A stretch of 64,000 nucleotides of DNA from Haladaptatus pallidirubidus (GCF_020700235.1 NZ_CP085301.1:124001-188000); one strand, 5' to 3'. Positions 9,505 through 17,745 are shown, counted from the stretch's first letter. Notes: generated from the letters alone by a model not told the origin. Translations and numbers: made by a program.

Positions 9505-10647
9505 ATGGACATTGGAGCGCGCATCGAGCGCCGCCGGGCCACGACACCTGTCACGAATCTCGTCGTCGAGTGGAACGCACTCAGTCCGGTCGTCCACGTC
9601 CCGAATCCGGTCGGCCGTGGATCCACCCTCGAACGACTGCTCGATGCGCTTGACCCGCTATTTGACGATCGCCTTCCGCCGACTATTCACCTCCACGGTC
9701 CACCTGGGGCGGGAAAATCGGCGCTCGTTTCCGCGTTGTTCAGCCAACTTTCCGAACGCCTCTCACCCACGCACGGAACGATACAGACCACCACGCGGGG
9801 CAGTAACGAAGGGAATTTCAACTTCGTGTACATCGACGCCCGTCGGTCGAACACCGTGTTTCGCCTATATCGTTCGATACTTGACGCACTGACCGAAAAG
9901 CACGTCCCGGAACGCGGCATCGGTACCGGCGTCTTGCGGCGACAACTCGCCGCGACCGTGGCGCAATCGAACCCGGACGTGGTCGTCGCTGTCGACCACG
10001 TCGACGAGTGCGAAACGCTCGCCAGCGAGGAGATAGTGGAACTGTTCGACGGGATGAGCGAATCGCTGTCCGTCCTGACGGTCGGACGCGAACGTTCGTC
10101 CGGAGAGCGAACGCTCGAAATCCCGGCGTACAGCACGCACGAACTCGCCGATATCGTCACCGAACGGGCGTCACAAGGGCTGCAACAGGGCGTCCTCGAA
10201 CACGCACAGGTAAAGACCCTCGCGGAGTGGGCCGACGGTGACGCCCACGACGCCCTCGCGGCGTTGTTCGGTGCCGTCACCTTGGCGGTAAAAGAAGACT
10301 CCAATCGAATCAACGACCGGTATCTGACGGCCGCGATGGATGCGGTACCGCGGAACGCCGTTCCGCTCGGAATCGTGCTCTCGCTCCCGGAAAAACGCCG
10401 CTCCGTGCTCGGCAAACTGCTCGAACTCGACGACTGTGCGTGCGCTTCCGTCGAAACCAGTGCGGCGGCGATCGCCGCCGAAACAAACCTTTCGGTGGGT
10501 ACCGTCACTCGCTACCTTTACGAACTCGCCGAAGCAGGCGTGCTCGAACGTATCGCTGCCACCGACTCGAAACGGAGTGGTCGGCGACCCAGCAAACTCG
10601 AACCGCGATTTCCGACGCTCGTGTTTCGGGCGCTCCACGACGAGTGA
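9505..10647 (+). CDS. Orc1/Cdc6-like AAA+ ATPase with C-terminal winged helix, inside the glycerol locus
   Basis: 380 residues. An Orc1-type N-terminal block precedes a Walker A motif HGPPGAGKSA (about residues 64-73). Walker B is VVVAVDHVDE (about 155-164), followed by a lid region. The C-terminal 85 residues form a winged helix (AAAIAAETNLSVGTVTRYLYELAEAGVLERI) that looks more like a MarR/ArsR-type transcriptional module than the Orc origin-binding wing. It is divergent from glpABC and lies directly upstream of glpK. Haloarchaeal genomes hold many orphan Orc1/Cdc6 copies; here there is no origin-like repeat array next to it, so a regulatory role in glycerol metabolism is an inference worth testing. 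Confidence 0.87.
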   Translation: MDIGARIERRRATTPVTNLVVEWNALSPVVHVPNPVGRGSTLERLLDALDPLFDDRLPPTIHLHGPPGAGKSALVSALFSQLSERLSPTHGTIQTTTRGSNEGNFNFVYIDARRSNTVFRLYRSILDALTEKHVPERGIGTGVLRRQLAATVAQSNPDVVVAVDHVDECETLASEEIVELFDGMSESLSVLTVGRERSSGERTLEIPAYSTHELADIVTERASQGLQQGVLEHAQVKTLAEWADGDAHDALAALFGAVTLAVKEDSNRINDRYLTAAMDAVPRNAVPLGIVLSLPEKRRSVLGKLLELDDCACASVETSAAAIAAETNLSVGTVTRYLYELAEAGVLERIAATDSKRSGRRPSKLEPRFPTLVFRALHDE

Positions 10648-10726
10648 TCGGCCGTCTGCTTATATTCTTAAATAAATGTTGGAGGATTTTTCGTTCTAGC
10701 GGCACGACGTCCCTCATCGGAGAGGA

Positions 10727-10740
10727 AATTTTATAATGAA
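10727..10740 (+). promoter_or_regulatory. Probable glpK promoter (TATA box)
   Basis: TTTATAAT at 10730-10737 is preceded by a purine-rich BRE-like stretch. The implied start of transcription is near 10760, leaving a leader of about 80 bases before the chosen glpK ATG at 10840. It suggests that glpK and the following membrane gene are transcribed independently of the Orc-like gene. Confidence 0.5.
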
Positions 10741-10839
10741 AGTGTTTGATGTTTACAGATGGTGGCCCAAAACCAGTAAAAGTTGAGGGTCAATCTGGAT
10801 GGAGCGACCGTTCAGCGTCAGATGCAGGAGATTACTCGA

Positions 10840-12390
10840 ATGAAACAGAACGAAACCTACGTTGGCTCTATCGATCAGGGAACGACCGGCACCCGATTCA
10901 TGGTGTTCGACCACGGCGGGGCGGTCGTGGCGAACGCCTACGAAAAGCACGAGCAGATATATCCCGAACCGGGGTGGGTCGAACACGACCCGACCGAAAT
11001 CTGGGAGAACACGAAGTCGGTCATCCAGTCCGCGCTCGCGGAGGCGGGCATCCAGGCCGACCAACTCGCAGCCATCGGCGTCACCAACCAGCGCGAGACG
11101 ACCCTGCTTTGGGACGCCGATACCGGCAAACCGATTCACAACGCAATCGTCTGGCAGGACAGACGGACGACCAACCGAATCGAACGACTGGAGAAAGACG
11201 GACGTACCGACGACGTTCGCGCCAAGACGGGCCTCGAACCGGACGCCTACTTCTCGGCGACGAAAGCCGAGTGGTTGCTGGATAACTCCGAGCCAATCAA
11301 AACGCAGCGCGCTCGTCCCGCGGACTTGCGCGACCGGGCCGAAACCGGCGAAATCCTGTTCGGCACCATCGATTCGTGGCTGATTTATAACCTGACGGGA
11401 GAACACATCACGGACGTGACGAACGCTTCGCGGACGATGCTGTTCGACATTCACGAGATGGAGTGGGACGACGAGCTCTGCGAGGAATTTCGTGTCCCGC
11501 GGGAGATGCTTCCGGAAGTTCGGCCATCCAGCGACGACGATACCTACGGTTCGACCGACTCGGACGGCTTCCTCGGCGCAGAAGTGCCCGTTGCTGGCGC
11601 GCTCGGCGACCAGCAGGCCGCCCTGTTCGGGCAGACCTGCTTCGACGCGGGAGACGCGAAAAACACCTACGGGACAGGCAGTTTCTTCCTGCTCAACACG
11701 GGCGAGGAAGCGGTCACAAGCGAGCACGGTCTGCTCACGACAGTTGGCTTCCAGCGGTCGGGCGAACCGGTGCAGTACGCCCTCGAAGGCGCGATTTTCG
11801 TCACGGGCGCGGCAATCGAGTGGCTCGTCGATATGGATTTGATCGACGACGCAATCGAGACGGAAAACCTCGCCAGAAGCGTCGATTCGACGGACGGCGT
11901 CTTCATGGTTCCTGCGTTTACCGGACTCGGCGCACCGCACTGGAACCAGCGCGCTCGCGGAACGCTCGTGGGGATGACCCGCGGCACGCGAAAGGAACAC
12001 GTCGTCCGGGCTACGCTCGAATCCATCGCGTTCCAAACCCGCGACGTGGCCGAGGCGATGGAGGCCGACAGCGGCATCGAAGTCGAATCGCTGCGCGTGG
12101 ACGGCGGCGCGGTGAAGAACAACTTCCTCTGTCAACTGCAAGCCGACATTTTAGGCACCGATATCGTCCGCCCGGTCGTAGACGAGACGACGGCGCTCGG
12201 GTCGGCCTACGCCGCCGGACTCGCGGTCGACTACTGGGAAACCGTGGACGAACTCAGGAACAACTGGCAGGTGGACCGCGAGTTCGACGCGGGAACGGAG
12301 TTAGGAACCGCCGACGTCGACGAGAAGTACGGCCGCTGGCAGGACGCGGTTTCGCGCTCGCTCGACTGGGCGCAGGAAGGGAGCGACTGA
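10840..12390 (+). CDS. glpK: Glycerol kinase
   Basis: Phosphorylates glycerol with ATP to sn-glycerol-3-phosphate, the substrate of GlpABC. FGGY-kinase signatures are clear: YVGSIDQGTTGTRFMVFD at the N-terminus, IGVTNQRETTLLWD, KNTYGTGSFFLLNTG and PAFTGLGAPHWNQRARG. About 516 residues with the start at 10840. An upstream in-frame start at 10783 would add 19 residues that look like leader sequence. It is followed by a membrane protein gene after one base, so the two are surely co-transcribed. Confidence 0.97.
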   Translation: MKQNETYVGSIDQGTTGTRFMVFDHGGAVVANAYEKHEQIYPEPGWVEHDPTEIWENTKSVIQSALAEAGIQADQLAAIGVTNQRETTLLWDADTGKPIHNAIVWQDRRTTNRIERLEKDGRTDDVRAKTGLEPDAYFSATKAEWLLDNSEPIKTQRARPADLRDRAETGEILFGTIDSWLIYNLTGEHITDVTNASRTMLFDIHEMEWDDELCEEFRVPREMLPEVRPSSDDDTYGSTDSDGFLGAEVPVAGALGDQQAALFGQTCFDAGDAKNTYGTGSFFLLNTGEEAVTSEHGLLTTVGFQRSGEPVQYALEGAIFVTGAAIEWLVDMDLIDDAIETENLARSVDSTDGVFMVPAFTGLGAPHWNQRARGTLVGMTRGTRKEHVVRATLESIAFQTRDVAEAMEADSGIEVESLRVDGGAVKNNFLCQLQADILGTDIVRPVVDETTALGSAYAAGLAVDYWETVDELRNNWQVDREFDAGTELGTADVDEKYGRWQDAVSRSLDWAQEGSD

Positions 12391-12391
12391 G

Positions 12392-13537
12392 ATGGCGGAT
12401 TTATCTCCCCTCTTCGCCGTCGAGATGCTCATCGCGGCGTTCGCAGGTGGAGCCTTCGGCGCGGCGCTCGGCGCGCTCCCGGCGTTCATTTTTACCGGCT
12501 TCATGGTCATCGCGGGCGAGTCCGCGAACATCATCGGGAAAGCCGTCGCCGGAGCGTCCCAGTCGGGACCTGCAGGCGAGCTCGCGGCGGTCGGCATCAC
12601 CGGATCCATCGCGTTCGGCGCGCCGTTCTCGCCTGCCATCAGTTTCGCGGGCGGGGCGGCCGCGGCCGCCTACGCCGCGAAACGTGGCTACATGGAGTCC
12701 GGATTCGACTACCACAACGCGAAAGACATCGCCTTTGCACAGGGTACCAAACCCGACGTGCTCGCGGTCGGCGGCCTGTTCGGGATTATCGGCTACTGGC
12801 TCACTGAGTTGTCGGCCGCCTTCGCCATGCCCTACGACCCGATTGCGATGGGTGTCGTGCTCTCGGCCATCATCCACAGGCTCGTCTTCGGCTACGACAT
12901 CATCGGCGACACTGGCAAAGGTCTCCTTAACATGAAACCGTTCGAGGACGGCAGCCGGCGTATCATCGGCGAAGCCGCGACCGAGGACGGAGAGACGACA
13001 CCCGACGAACCGGTTGCCGACGGCGGAGCGACCGCACAGGGGCGATTCGTCGTCGAGCCGTGGCTTCCCCACCAGTACAAGTGGGCGAACGTGGCGACTA
13101 TCGGTCTCGTGGTCGGTATCCTCGCGGCGTTCATCGCCTACGAGACGGGAAGTCCGTTCCTCGCGTTCGGTATCAGCGCGGCGAGCCTCGTATTCCTGAA
13201 CTGCGGCGTCGAGAAGATTCCGGTCACGCACCACATGAGTCTTCCAGCAAGTACCGCGGCGCTCGCGCTCGCCCCGGCGAGCGCGTCGGTGTCGCAGATA
13301 CCGCCCTCAGAAGTTGCGGCGGCGGTTCCGCTGCTGCCCGCGTTAGTCGTCGGCGGAATCTTCGGTGTTGTCTGCGCGCTGGCCGGAGAGGTCGTCCAGC
13401 GGGTGTTCTACGCGCATGCTGACACGCACCTCGACCCGCCCGCGGCGGCCATCGTCGTCGGTACCCTCCTCATCGCGGTACTCACGATCCTCGGTGTCTT
13501 CCCGCAAGCCGTCTGGGTGCCGACGTTCGGTCTCTGA
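12392..13537 (+). CDS. Polytopic membrane protein linked to glpK, candidate glycerol transporter
   Basis: 381 residues with about nine or ten hydrophobic segments rich in Gly and Ala. They fall in two halves separated by a charged, acidic linker of about 45 residues near residues 185-230. It has neither the NPA boxes of GlpF-type aquaglyceroporins nor the signature of GlpT antiporters. The start follows the glpK stop by one base, so translation is coupled. Genes of this kind are found beside glpK in other haloarchaea and have been proposed as glycerol transporters. The sequence itself shows only a membrane protein; the substrate is inferred from position. Confidence 0.8.
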   Translation: MADLSPLFAVEMLIAAFAGGAFGAALGALPAFIFTGFMVIAGESANIIGKAVAGASQSGPAGELAAVGITGSIAFGAPFSPAISFAGGAAAAAYAAKRGYMESGFDYHNAKDIAFAQGTKPDVLAVGGLFGIIGYWLTELSAAFAMPYDPIAMGVVLSAIIHRLVFGYDIIGDTGKGLLNMKPFEDGSRRIIGEAATEDGETTPDEPVADGGATAQGRFVVEPWLPHQYKWANVATIGLVVGILAAFIAYETGSPFLAFGISAASLVFLNCGVEKIPVTHHMSLPASTAALALAPASASVSQIPPSEVAAAVPLLPALVVGGIFGVVCALAGEVVQRVFYAHADTHLDPPAAAIVVGTLLIAVLTILGVFPQAVWVPTFGL

Positions 13538-13600
13538 CGAACGACTTGGATTCCCCATTTTTTCGGAACGTACATCCTGCTAGGCGAGAATCGTCGCTCG

Positions 13601-14037
13601 ATGAACGACGCCTCCCTGCTTTTCCCCGAATCGCCATCATCTGCGTCCGGAATGCCGGACGAGATCAGATGACGACCGCATTCGTCAAACGAGAACGTGA
13701 GTCGCACGTTCAATGTGAAAACCCTGACGGGCGGAACCGGCCCCGCAGACGAGGTTCACGAGGAAGTCGTGACGGCGATGGCCGAAGTCGGAATCAACCT
13801 TGCAGGGCGCGAACCACGAGAAATCAAGTTTGAGGAGCTACGAGACAATCAATGCGTCGTGACATTGGGCTGTTCGACCGAGAACGTATGTCCGGCGACG
13901 TGGTCGGGCGAGAACCGCGATTGGTGACTGGGCAACCTCGCGGAAAATCCCCGAACGAGGTGCGCGAGATTCGCGACGAAATCCACGAGAGCGTCCGCGA
14001 CCTGTTCGACGAAATCGAATCGGAACAGCGGGACTAA
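13601..14037 (+). pseudogene. ArsC-like low-molecular-weight phosphatase/arsenate reductase, frameshifted
   Basis: Pieces of one protein are spread over different frames in the correct order. The phosphatase loop CVRNAGR (C-X5-R) lies within IICVRNAGRDQMTTAF near 13640. After a frame change near 13700-13725 comes LTGGTGPADEVHEEVV, EINLAGREPREI-like sequence and VVTLGCSTENVCPATW. After a second change near 13925 comes PNEVREIRDEIHESVRDLF, which ends at 14037. A third shift may lie between a plausible ATG at 13601 and the loop. The loop Cys is still present, so decay is recent, or the shifts are sequencing errors. Such proteins reduce arsenate or dephosphorylate tyrosine. Confidence 0.75.
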
Positions 14038-14061
14038 GTGCGAGACGAGCGAAGGTCCGGC

Positions 14062-14742
14062 ATGGTTCCGCCGCTCGTCCTCGACATCGACGGCACGATG
14101 ACCCGGCCAGACGACTCCATCGACCCGCGATTTTTCGACCTGCTTCCGGACTGGGAAGCCCCCATCGTGGTCGCCACCGGAAAGGCGTTTCCGTACCCCG
14201 TCGCGCTCTGTCACTTCCTGCAGATCCCACAGAACGTCATCGCCGAAAACGGCGGCATCGTCCTCGTAGACGACGAAATCACGCGAAACGGCGACGGCGA
14301 GTCCGCCTTCCACGTCGCCGAGGAGTACGAGGCGGACGGCTACGAACTCGGCTGGGGCGATATCGACCTGACGAATCGCTGGCGCGAGACGGAAATCGCG
14401 GTACAGCGCGACCAACCGCTCGGCCCGCTTTCCGAACTCGCCAGCGAGCACGGGTTGGAAGTCGTGGACACCGGCTTCGCCTACCATGTCAAATCCTCCG
14501 GCGTGAGCAAGGGACAAGGATTGAAGGCGGTCGCAAAACTCCTCGACCGCGACCCCGAGGAGTTCGTCGCCGTCGGCGATTCGGAAAACGACGTTTCGAC
14601 CTTCGGTGTCGTCCGCGAGAGCTACGCCGTGGCGAACGCAGACGAGAAGGCAAAACGGGCCGCCGGAACAGTGGTCGATGAGTCCTATTCGGAAGGTACG
14701 ATTTCGGTACTCGAAGAGCTTCAACGTGGATTCGATGGGTGA
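14062..14742 (+). CDS. Archaeal phosphoglycolate phosphatase (HAD superfamily)
   Basis: Removes phosphate from 2-phosphoglycolate. HAD motif I is LDIDGTMT at the N-terminus with the Asp nucleophile. Motif II is represented by VVATGKAF, the Lys by VSKGQGLKAVAKLL, and motif IV by FVAVGDSENDVSTF. A C2-type cap lies between. About 226 residues, the usual size of the archaeal TIGR01487-type enzyme. The ATG at 14062 places the hydrophobic strand of motif I directly at the start. A GTG at 14038, right after the ArsC-like relic, would add eight charged residues. It could act on a related sugar phosphate. Confidence 0.88.
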   Translation: MVPPLVLDIDGTMTRPDDSIDPRFFDLLPDWEAPIVVATGKAFPYPVALCHFLQIPQNVIAENGGIVLVDDEITRNGDGESAFHVAEEYEADGYELGWGDIDLTNRWRETEIAVQRDQPLGPLSELASEHGLEVVDTGFAYHVKSSGVSKGQGLKAVAKLLDRDPEEFVAVGDSENDVSTFGVVRESYAVANADEKAKRAAGTVVDESYSEGTISVLEELQRGFDG

Positions 14743-15288
14743 GTTGGGACTTGCATACTAACGTGAGATACGGCTTTCTACCACCTTCAGATTTACTGAG
14801 ATGTTGATGCAGTCAGCGAGCTATCAGGGGATGCATAGACGTGTTATTCGGCAGTGCCGACTCCAATCAAAGCACCACCGCAACGGCCACACCCTCCCCA
14901 TCCGACTTCCTCACTCGCTGTCGCTCGTTTCGGACATCCCTCGCACGACTTCGGTGCGGGACCGAGGACTTCACGTCCGAGGTTCCGCACCTGCGCGCGC
15001 CAACTGGTTGGCTTCGACGTTCGTGAACTGACGCACCTACTTCTGCGCGTGCGCCAACAACTCCGAGGACTCACCGTCCGAGGGGTTGTCCGGGTTCGCT
15101 CGAGGGATGAGTATCGGAACGAACGAAGTGAGTGAGAAACGCAGTCGGTTGGGGAGGAATGTGGGCCGTTGCGGAAGGCGGTTTTCGTTGCAATCGTGAA
15201 TTGCTACTAAGAGGAGTCGAAAATCTGACCGAATGCCATCCTGATTTCGGTGAACGAGAGGCGAAGTTGTCGTTATCGAGCGAAATTT
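14743..15288. repeat. Non-coding region with a long imperfect inverted repeat (about 14877-14981 and 15062-15174)
   Basis: The reverse complement of 15062-15174 matches 14877-14981 in order: both begin CCGCAACGGCC, then share CTCCCCA-CCGACT, a CTCACTC block, ATCCCTCG and the CCTCGGAC/GAGTCC-type end. Each arm also holds its own small hairpin built on GGAC and GTCC with a five-base loop. About 80 bases separate the arms. No credible reading frame exists on either strand. The layout resembles a MITE-like element or a large structured non-coding element. Confidence 0.6.
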
Positions 15289-15432
15289 CTACGAATCTTC
15301 GGTCACCGTTTTCTCCCGATTTCGCCGCAGTTCGCGAGCGAGCGCAACCGTCCCGACCGCCAAGACGCCGAGCGCCAGTACCCACGGCCCGGTTTGTCTC
15401 GCCTGCTGTCGACCCTCGTCGTCTCGACCCAT
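15289..15432 (-). CDS. Small single-pass membrane protein, coupled to cutA
   Basis: 47 residues. The N-terminus is polar (MGRDDEGRQQARQTG), followed by one transmembrane helix (PWVLALGVLAVGTVALA) and a short basic tail (RELRRNREKTVTEDS). Its ATG overlaps the stop codon of cutA (TAATG), a strong sign of translational coupling. Third gene of a compact minus-strand operon (HEWN protein, CutA, this). Function unknown; topology rules suggest the basic tail is cytoplasmic. Confidence 0.65.
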   Translation of the reverse strand: MGRDDEGRQQARQTGPWVLALGVLAVGTVALARELRRNREKTVTEDS

Positions 15433-15734
15433 TACTCCACCTCCTCGTAAATCCACGCGCCAAACTCCTCCAGCATCTCATCTTCGTCGAACCGCTCGAT
15501 ACAGGGTACGTCGTAGGGGTGTTCCGCTTCGACTCGTTCGACCAACTCCCCCCACGCCGAATCGGTCGTCTTCGCCAGCAGGACGATCTCCTCGTCGTGG
15601 ACGACTTCGTCCTCCCACCGGTAGACGGAGGTGCAGGGGAACCGGTTCACGCAGGCCGCGAGTCGCTCCGCGACCAGCAGTTCCGCGAGTTCCGCCGCCG
15701 CGTCCGTCGGCGCGGTGATGTACGCGGTGGGCAT
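15432..15734 (-). CDS. cutA: Divalent-cation tolerance protein CutA
   Basis: 100 residues with CutA1 hallmarks: TAPTDAAAELAELLVAERLAACVN at the N-terminus, then SVYRWEDEVVHDEEIVLLAKT, HPYDVPCI and the C-terminal WIYEEV helix. CutA1 proteins form very stable trimers with a ferredoxin-like fold and are implicated in tolerance to copper and other divalent metals, although the mechanism is unclear. The start at 15734 matches the family length; a longer frame upstream would run through the neighbouring gene. The upstream gene ends two bases before this start. Confidence 0.93.
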   Translation of the reverse strand: MPTAYITAPTDAAAELAELLVAERLAACVNRFPCTSVYRWEDEVVHDEEIVLLAKTTDSAWGELVERVEAEHPYDVPCIERFDEDEMLEEFGAWIYEEVE

Positions 15735-15735
15735 C

Positions 15736-15900
15736 TCAATCGGTAATCGGATTGTGGGTTCCGTTGATGTTCCACTCGTGGAGGCAGAAGGGCCGTCCCT
15801 CGCTTCCGGCAATCGTCCAGTTGTGATTCAATTCGTTCCACTCGTCTTCGCGCCCGCACCGCGTGCACCGCCGTCGGTCGGGCCGGTTGAGTTCCGCCAT
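15736..15900 (-). CDS. HEWN-type mini zinc-finger protein
   Basis: 54 residues. A CTRCGRED knuckle pairs with FCLHEWNINGTHNPITD at the C-terminus, a strongly conserved ending in small haloarchaeal proteins. Cys-X2-Cys plus a later Cys and His suggest one bound zinc. Function unknown. It is the first gene of the operon with cutA and the small membrane protein. A promoter must lie in the 60 bases before 15961, shared with the divergent PEBP gene. Confidence 0.85.
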   Translation of the reverse strand: MAELNRPDRRRCTRCGREDEWNELNHNWTIAGSEGRPFCLHEWNINGTHNPITD

Positions 15901-15978
15901 CGAGACGAGATGAGGACGTGAGGGGACTTAAGCGAACGGCAACAGGGCATTTTACCTCCCGTGTCGAATCGTCTCGGG

Positions 15979-16572
15979 ATGCTCAGGAGACGCGCGTTTC
16001 TCCGGGCGATGGGTGGAATCGGCGTCGTCGTGTCGGGGATTCGAGGGACGAACAAAGCGACGGGTAAAGGACGGTCGAAACCAGCACAGATGGGGGAACA
16101 AATGGTGCAGTTCAGCACACCAGCGTTCGAGGACGGGAACCGAATTCCGCAGGAGTTCACCTGCGAGGGACAGAACATCTCGCCGCCGCTCGACATCGAG
16201 TCGGTGCCGGACGAGGTGAACTCGCTGGCGATTATCGTGGACGACCCGGACGCGCCGAGCGGGACGTTCACCCACTGGGCCATCTGGGATATTCCGCCGG
16301 ACACGAAGCGGATTCCGCGGGGCGTTCCGGGGATGGAAATCGTCGCCGACCTCGGCGGGGCAAAACACGGCGAAAACGACGCCGGAGAACTCGGCTACCT
16401 CGGCCCGTGTCCACCGATGGGTGATAGCTCGCACACCTACCGATTCACGCTGTATCTGCTCGAACGGCAACCGCGTCTCGGAGCGGGTGCGACGAAGTCG
16501 GCCCTGTTGGATGCCATGGGTGGAATTCGATTAGGACAAACGAGATTTACGGGAGAGTTCGAGCGAGGATAA
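15979..16572 (+). CDS. YbhB/YbcL (PEBP) family protein with a Tat-like signal
   Basis: About 197 residues. The N-terminus has a twin-arginine motif (LRRRAFLRAMGGIG) with a hydrophobic region, so export is likely. The mature part carries the phosphatidylethanolamine-binding fold with FTCEGQNISPPL, VDDPDAPSGTFTHW and LGPCPPMGDSSHTYRF. The DPDAP and HW residues form the ligand pocket in the family. The ligand is not known in archaea. ATG at 15979 is preferred; a GTG at 15961 would add six residues before the Tat motif. Confidence 0.88.
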   Translation: MLRRRAFLRAMGGIGVVVSGIRGTNKATGKGRSKPAQMGEQMVQFSTPAFEDGNRIPQEFTCEGQNISPPLDIESVPDEVNSLAIIVDDPDAPSGTFTHWAIWDIPPDTKRIPRGVPGMEIVADLGGAKHGENDAGELGYLGPCPPMGDSSHTYRFTLYLLERQPRLGAGATKSALLDAMGGIRLGQTRFTGEFERG

Positions 16573-16683
16573 GCCGGAGGTGATTCGGAACCGGAACATT
16601 CATCCCTAAATATTTTCAGAAATATATGTATAAAACAAAGACGCCGACTGTTCGGCATTGCGGTTATCCTCGCTGGCAGTTTT

Positions 16684-16803
16684 ATGTTGCTAACCGAGGC
16701 GATTGGCGGGCTTCTTTATCTGTTCGAATCCGCCGGTTCGTGGGGAATTTTACTGGGATTGGAAATCTGTCTCGTCGCCCTTTTCCGTGAACAATCATCG
16801 TGA
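16684..16803 (+). CDS. Possible small hydrophobic membrane protein (weak call)
   Basis: The open frame around 16630-16803 encodes a hydrophobic sequence that continues upstream of the only in-frame ATG (16684) as RRRLFGIAVILAGSF, giving two likely transmembrane segments and ending in FREQSS. No start codon fits the longer version; an ATG at 16627 is out of frame by one base. Either the short 39-residue form is used or an original small membrane protein has been broken. The rest of 16573-16872 holds only A+T-rich sequence that probably carries the promoter of the next gene. Confidence 0.3.
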   Translation: MLLTEAIGGLLYLFESAGSWGILLGLEICLVALFREQSS

Positions 16804-16872
16804 AAATTACAATCGGGTTATCACTCGACAGTCGATACAACAAAGTCGGCCCGGGACGCGGATTCAGGTGCT

Positions 16873-17196
16873 ATGATAAAGATGGTCGATTTGCTGGTTC
16901 GGAAGGACGGCATGACCCACGAGGAGTTCGAAGACTACTGGCTCAACGAGCATTCTGACATCGCAAAAGAACTCCCCGGCCTGCGCAAGTACGTCACCTC
17001 CGTCTCGAAAGACCCCGAAAAGGCGGGCTACGACGGCGTCCTCGAACTGTACTTCGACTCCATCGACGATATGAAAGCCGCGTTCGGTTCCGAGCAGGGC
17101 GAGAAGGTGATGGCCGACGCCGCCGAGTTCCTCGAAATGGAGGCGGGGCCGACCCTCGTTCTGGACGAAACGGTACAGGTAGACGACATAGAGTAG
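16873..17196 (+). CDS. EthD-domain protein
   Basis: 107 residues of ferredoxin-like alpha/beta barrel type: MIKMVDLLVRKDGMTHEEFEDYW, then LPGLRKYVTSV, then ELYFDSIDDMKAAFGSEQG. This pattern (MT-EEF--YW---H, GL--Y) is diagnostic of the EthD/dimeric barrel family. The first member was tied to ethyl tert-butyl ether breakdown; most others have no known substrate. The family fold is dimeric. It stands alone, with tspO following on the same strand after about 60 bases. Confidence 0.88.
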   Translation: MIKMVDLLVRKDGMTHEEFEDYWLNEHSDIAKELPGLRKYVTSVSKDPEKAGYDGVLELYFDSIDDMKAAFGSEQGEKVMADAAEFLEMEAGPTLVLDETVQVDDIE

Positions 17197-17259
17197 CTGA
17201 AACAAGTCACCCAACAGAATAGCCGAAAGGAAAACGGTTTTTCGCGCCGTAACTGATCT

Positions 17260-17745
17260 ATGGAAGCAGTTCGTCGCTCTTCGTTCTCGTGGCGGAACCT
17301 CCCTGCTCTTCTGGTCTGTATCGTTGTGTGCGAACTCGCGGGCATCATCCCGTCGATTCTCACCGCAAACGATGTCGCAACGTGGTACACGACGCTTCAG
17401 AAACCGGCGTTTACGCCGCCGAGTTGGGTGTTCGCCCCGGTTTGGACGACGCTCTATCTGCTGATGGGTGTCGCGCTGTACCTCGTCTGGCGGCGAGGGG
17501 ATAAAATCGCGCTCGCCATCTTCGTCGTGCAACTCATCCTCAACGCGGCGTGGACGCTGGTCTTCTTCGGCATGCGCTGGCCCGCAGGCGGACTCGCGGT
17601 TATCGTCGCCCTGCTGGTTGCCATCGGCGCGACGATGGTCGCCTTTTGGCGCGTCGATCGCCGCGCTAGCCTGCTGCTCGTTCCCTACGCGTTGTGGGTG
17701 GGGTTCGCAACCATTCTGAACTACGAACTATGGCGGTTAAACTGA
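17260..17745 (+). CDS. TspO/MBR family tryptophan-rich sensory protein
   Basis: 161 residues with five hydrophobic segments. Typical family motifs are present: WYTTLQKPAFTPPSWVFAPVWTTLYLLMG in the first loop and second helix, LNAAWTLVFFGMRWPAGGL in the middle, and ATILNYELWRLN at the C-terminus. TspO proteins bind porphyrins and sterol-like ligands and are linked to tetrapyrrole handling and stress responses. No tetrapyrrole genes are nearby, so the ligand is not indicated by context. Confidence 0.93.
   Translation: MEAVRRSSFSWRNLPALLVCIVVCELAGIIPSILTANDVATWYTTLQKPAFTPPSWVFAPVWTTLYLLMGVALYLVWRRGDKIALAIFVVQLILNAAWTLVFFGMRWPAGGLAVIVALLVAIGATMVAFWRVDRRASLLLVPYALWVGFATILNYELWRLN

Noticed and set aside
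10753..12141. Long open frame antisense to glpK
   Set aside because: glpK is unambiguous; the antisense protein has no motif and follows codon mirror patterns.
11463..12935. 490-residue open frame overlapping glpK and the membrane gene
   Set aside because: Arg/Ser/Pro-rich, out of frame with two strong genes, a typical alternative-frame artefact.
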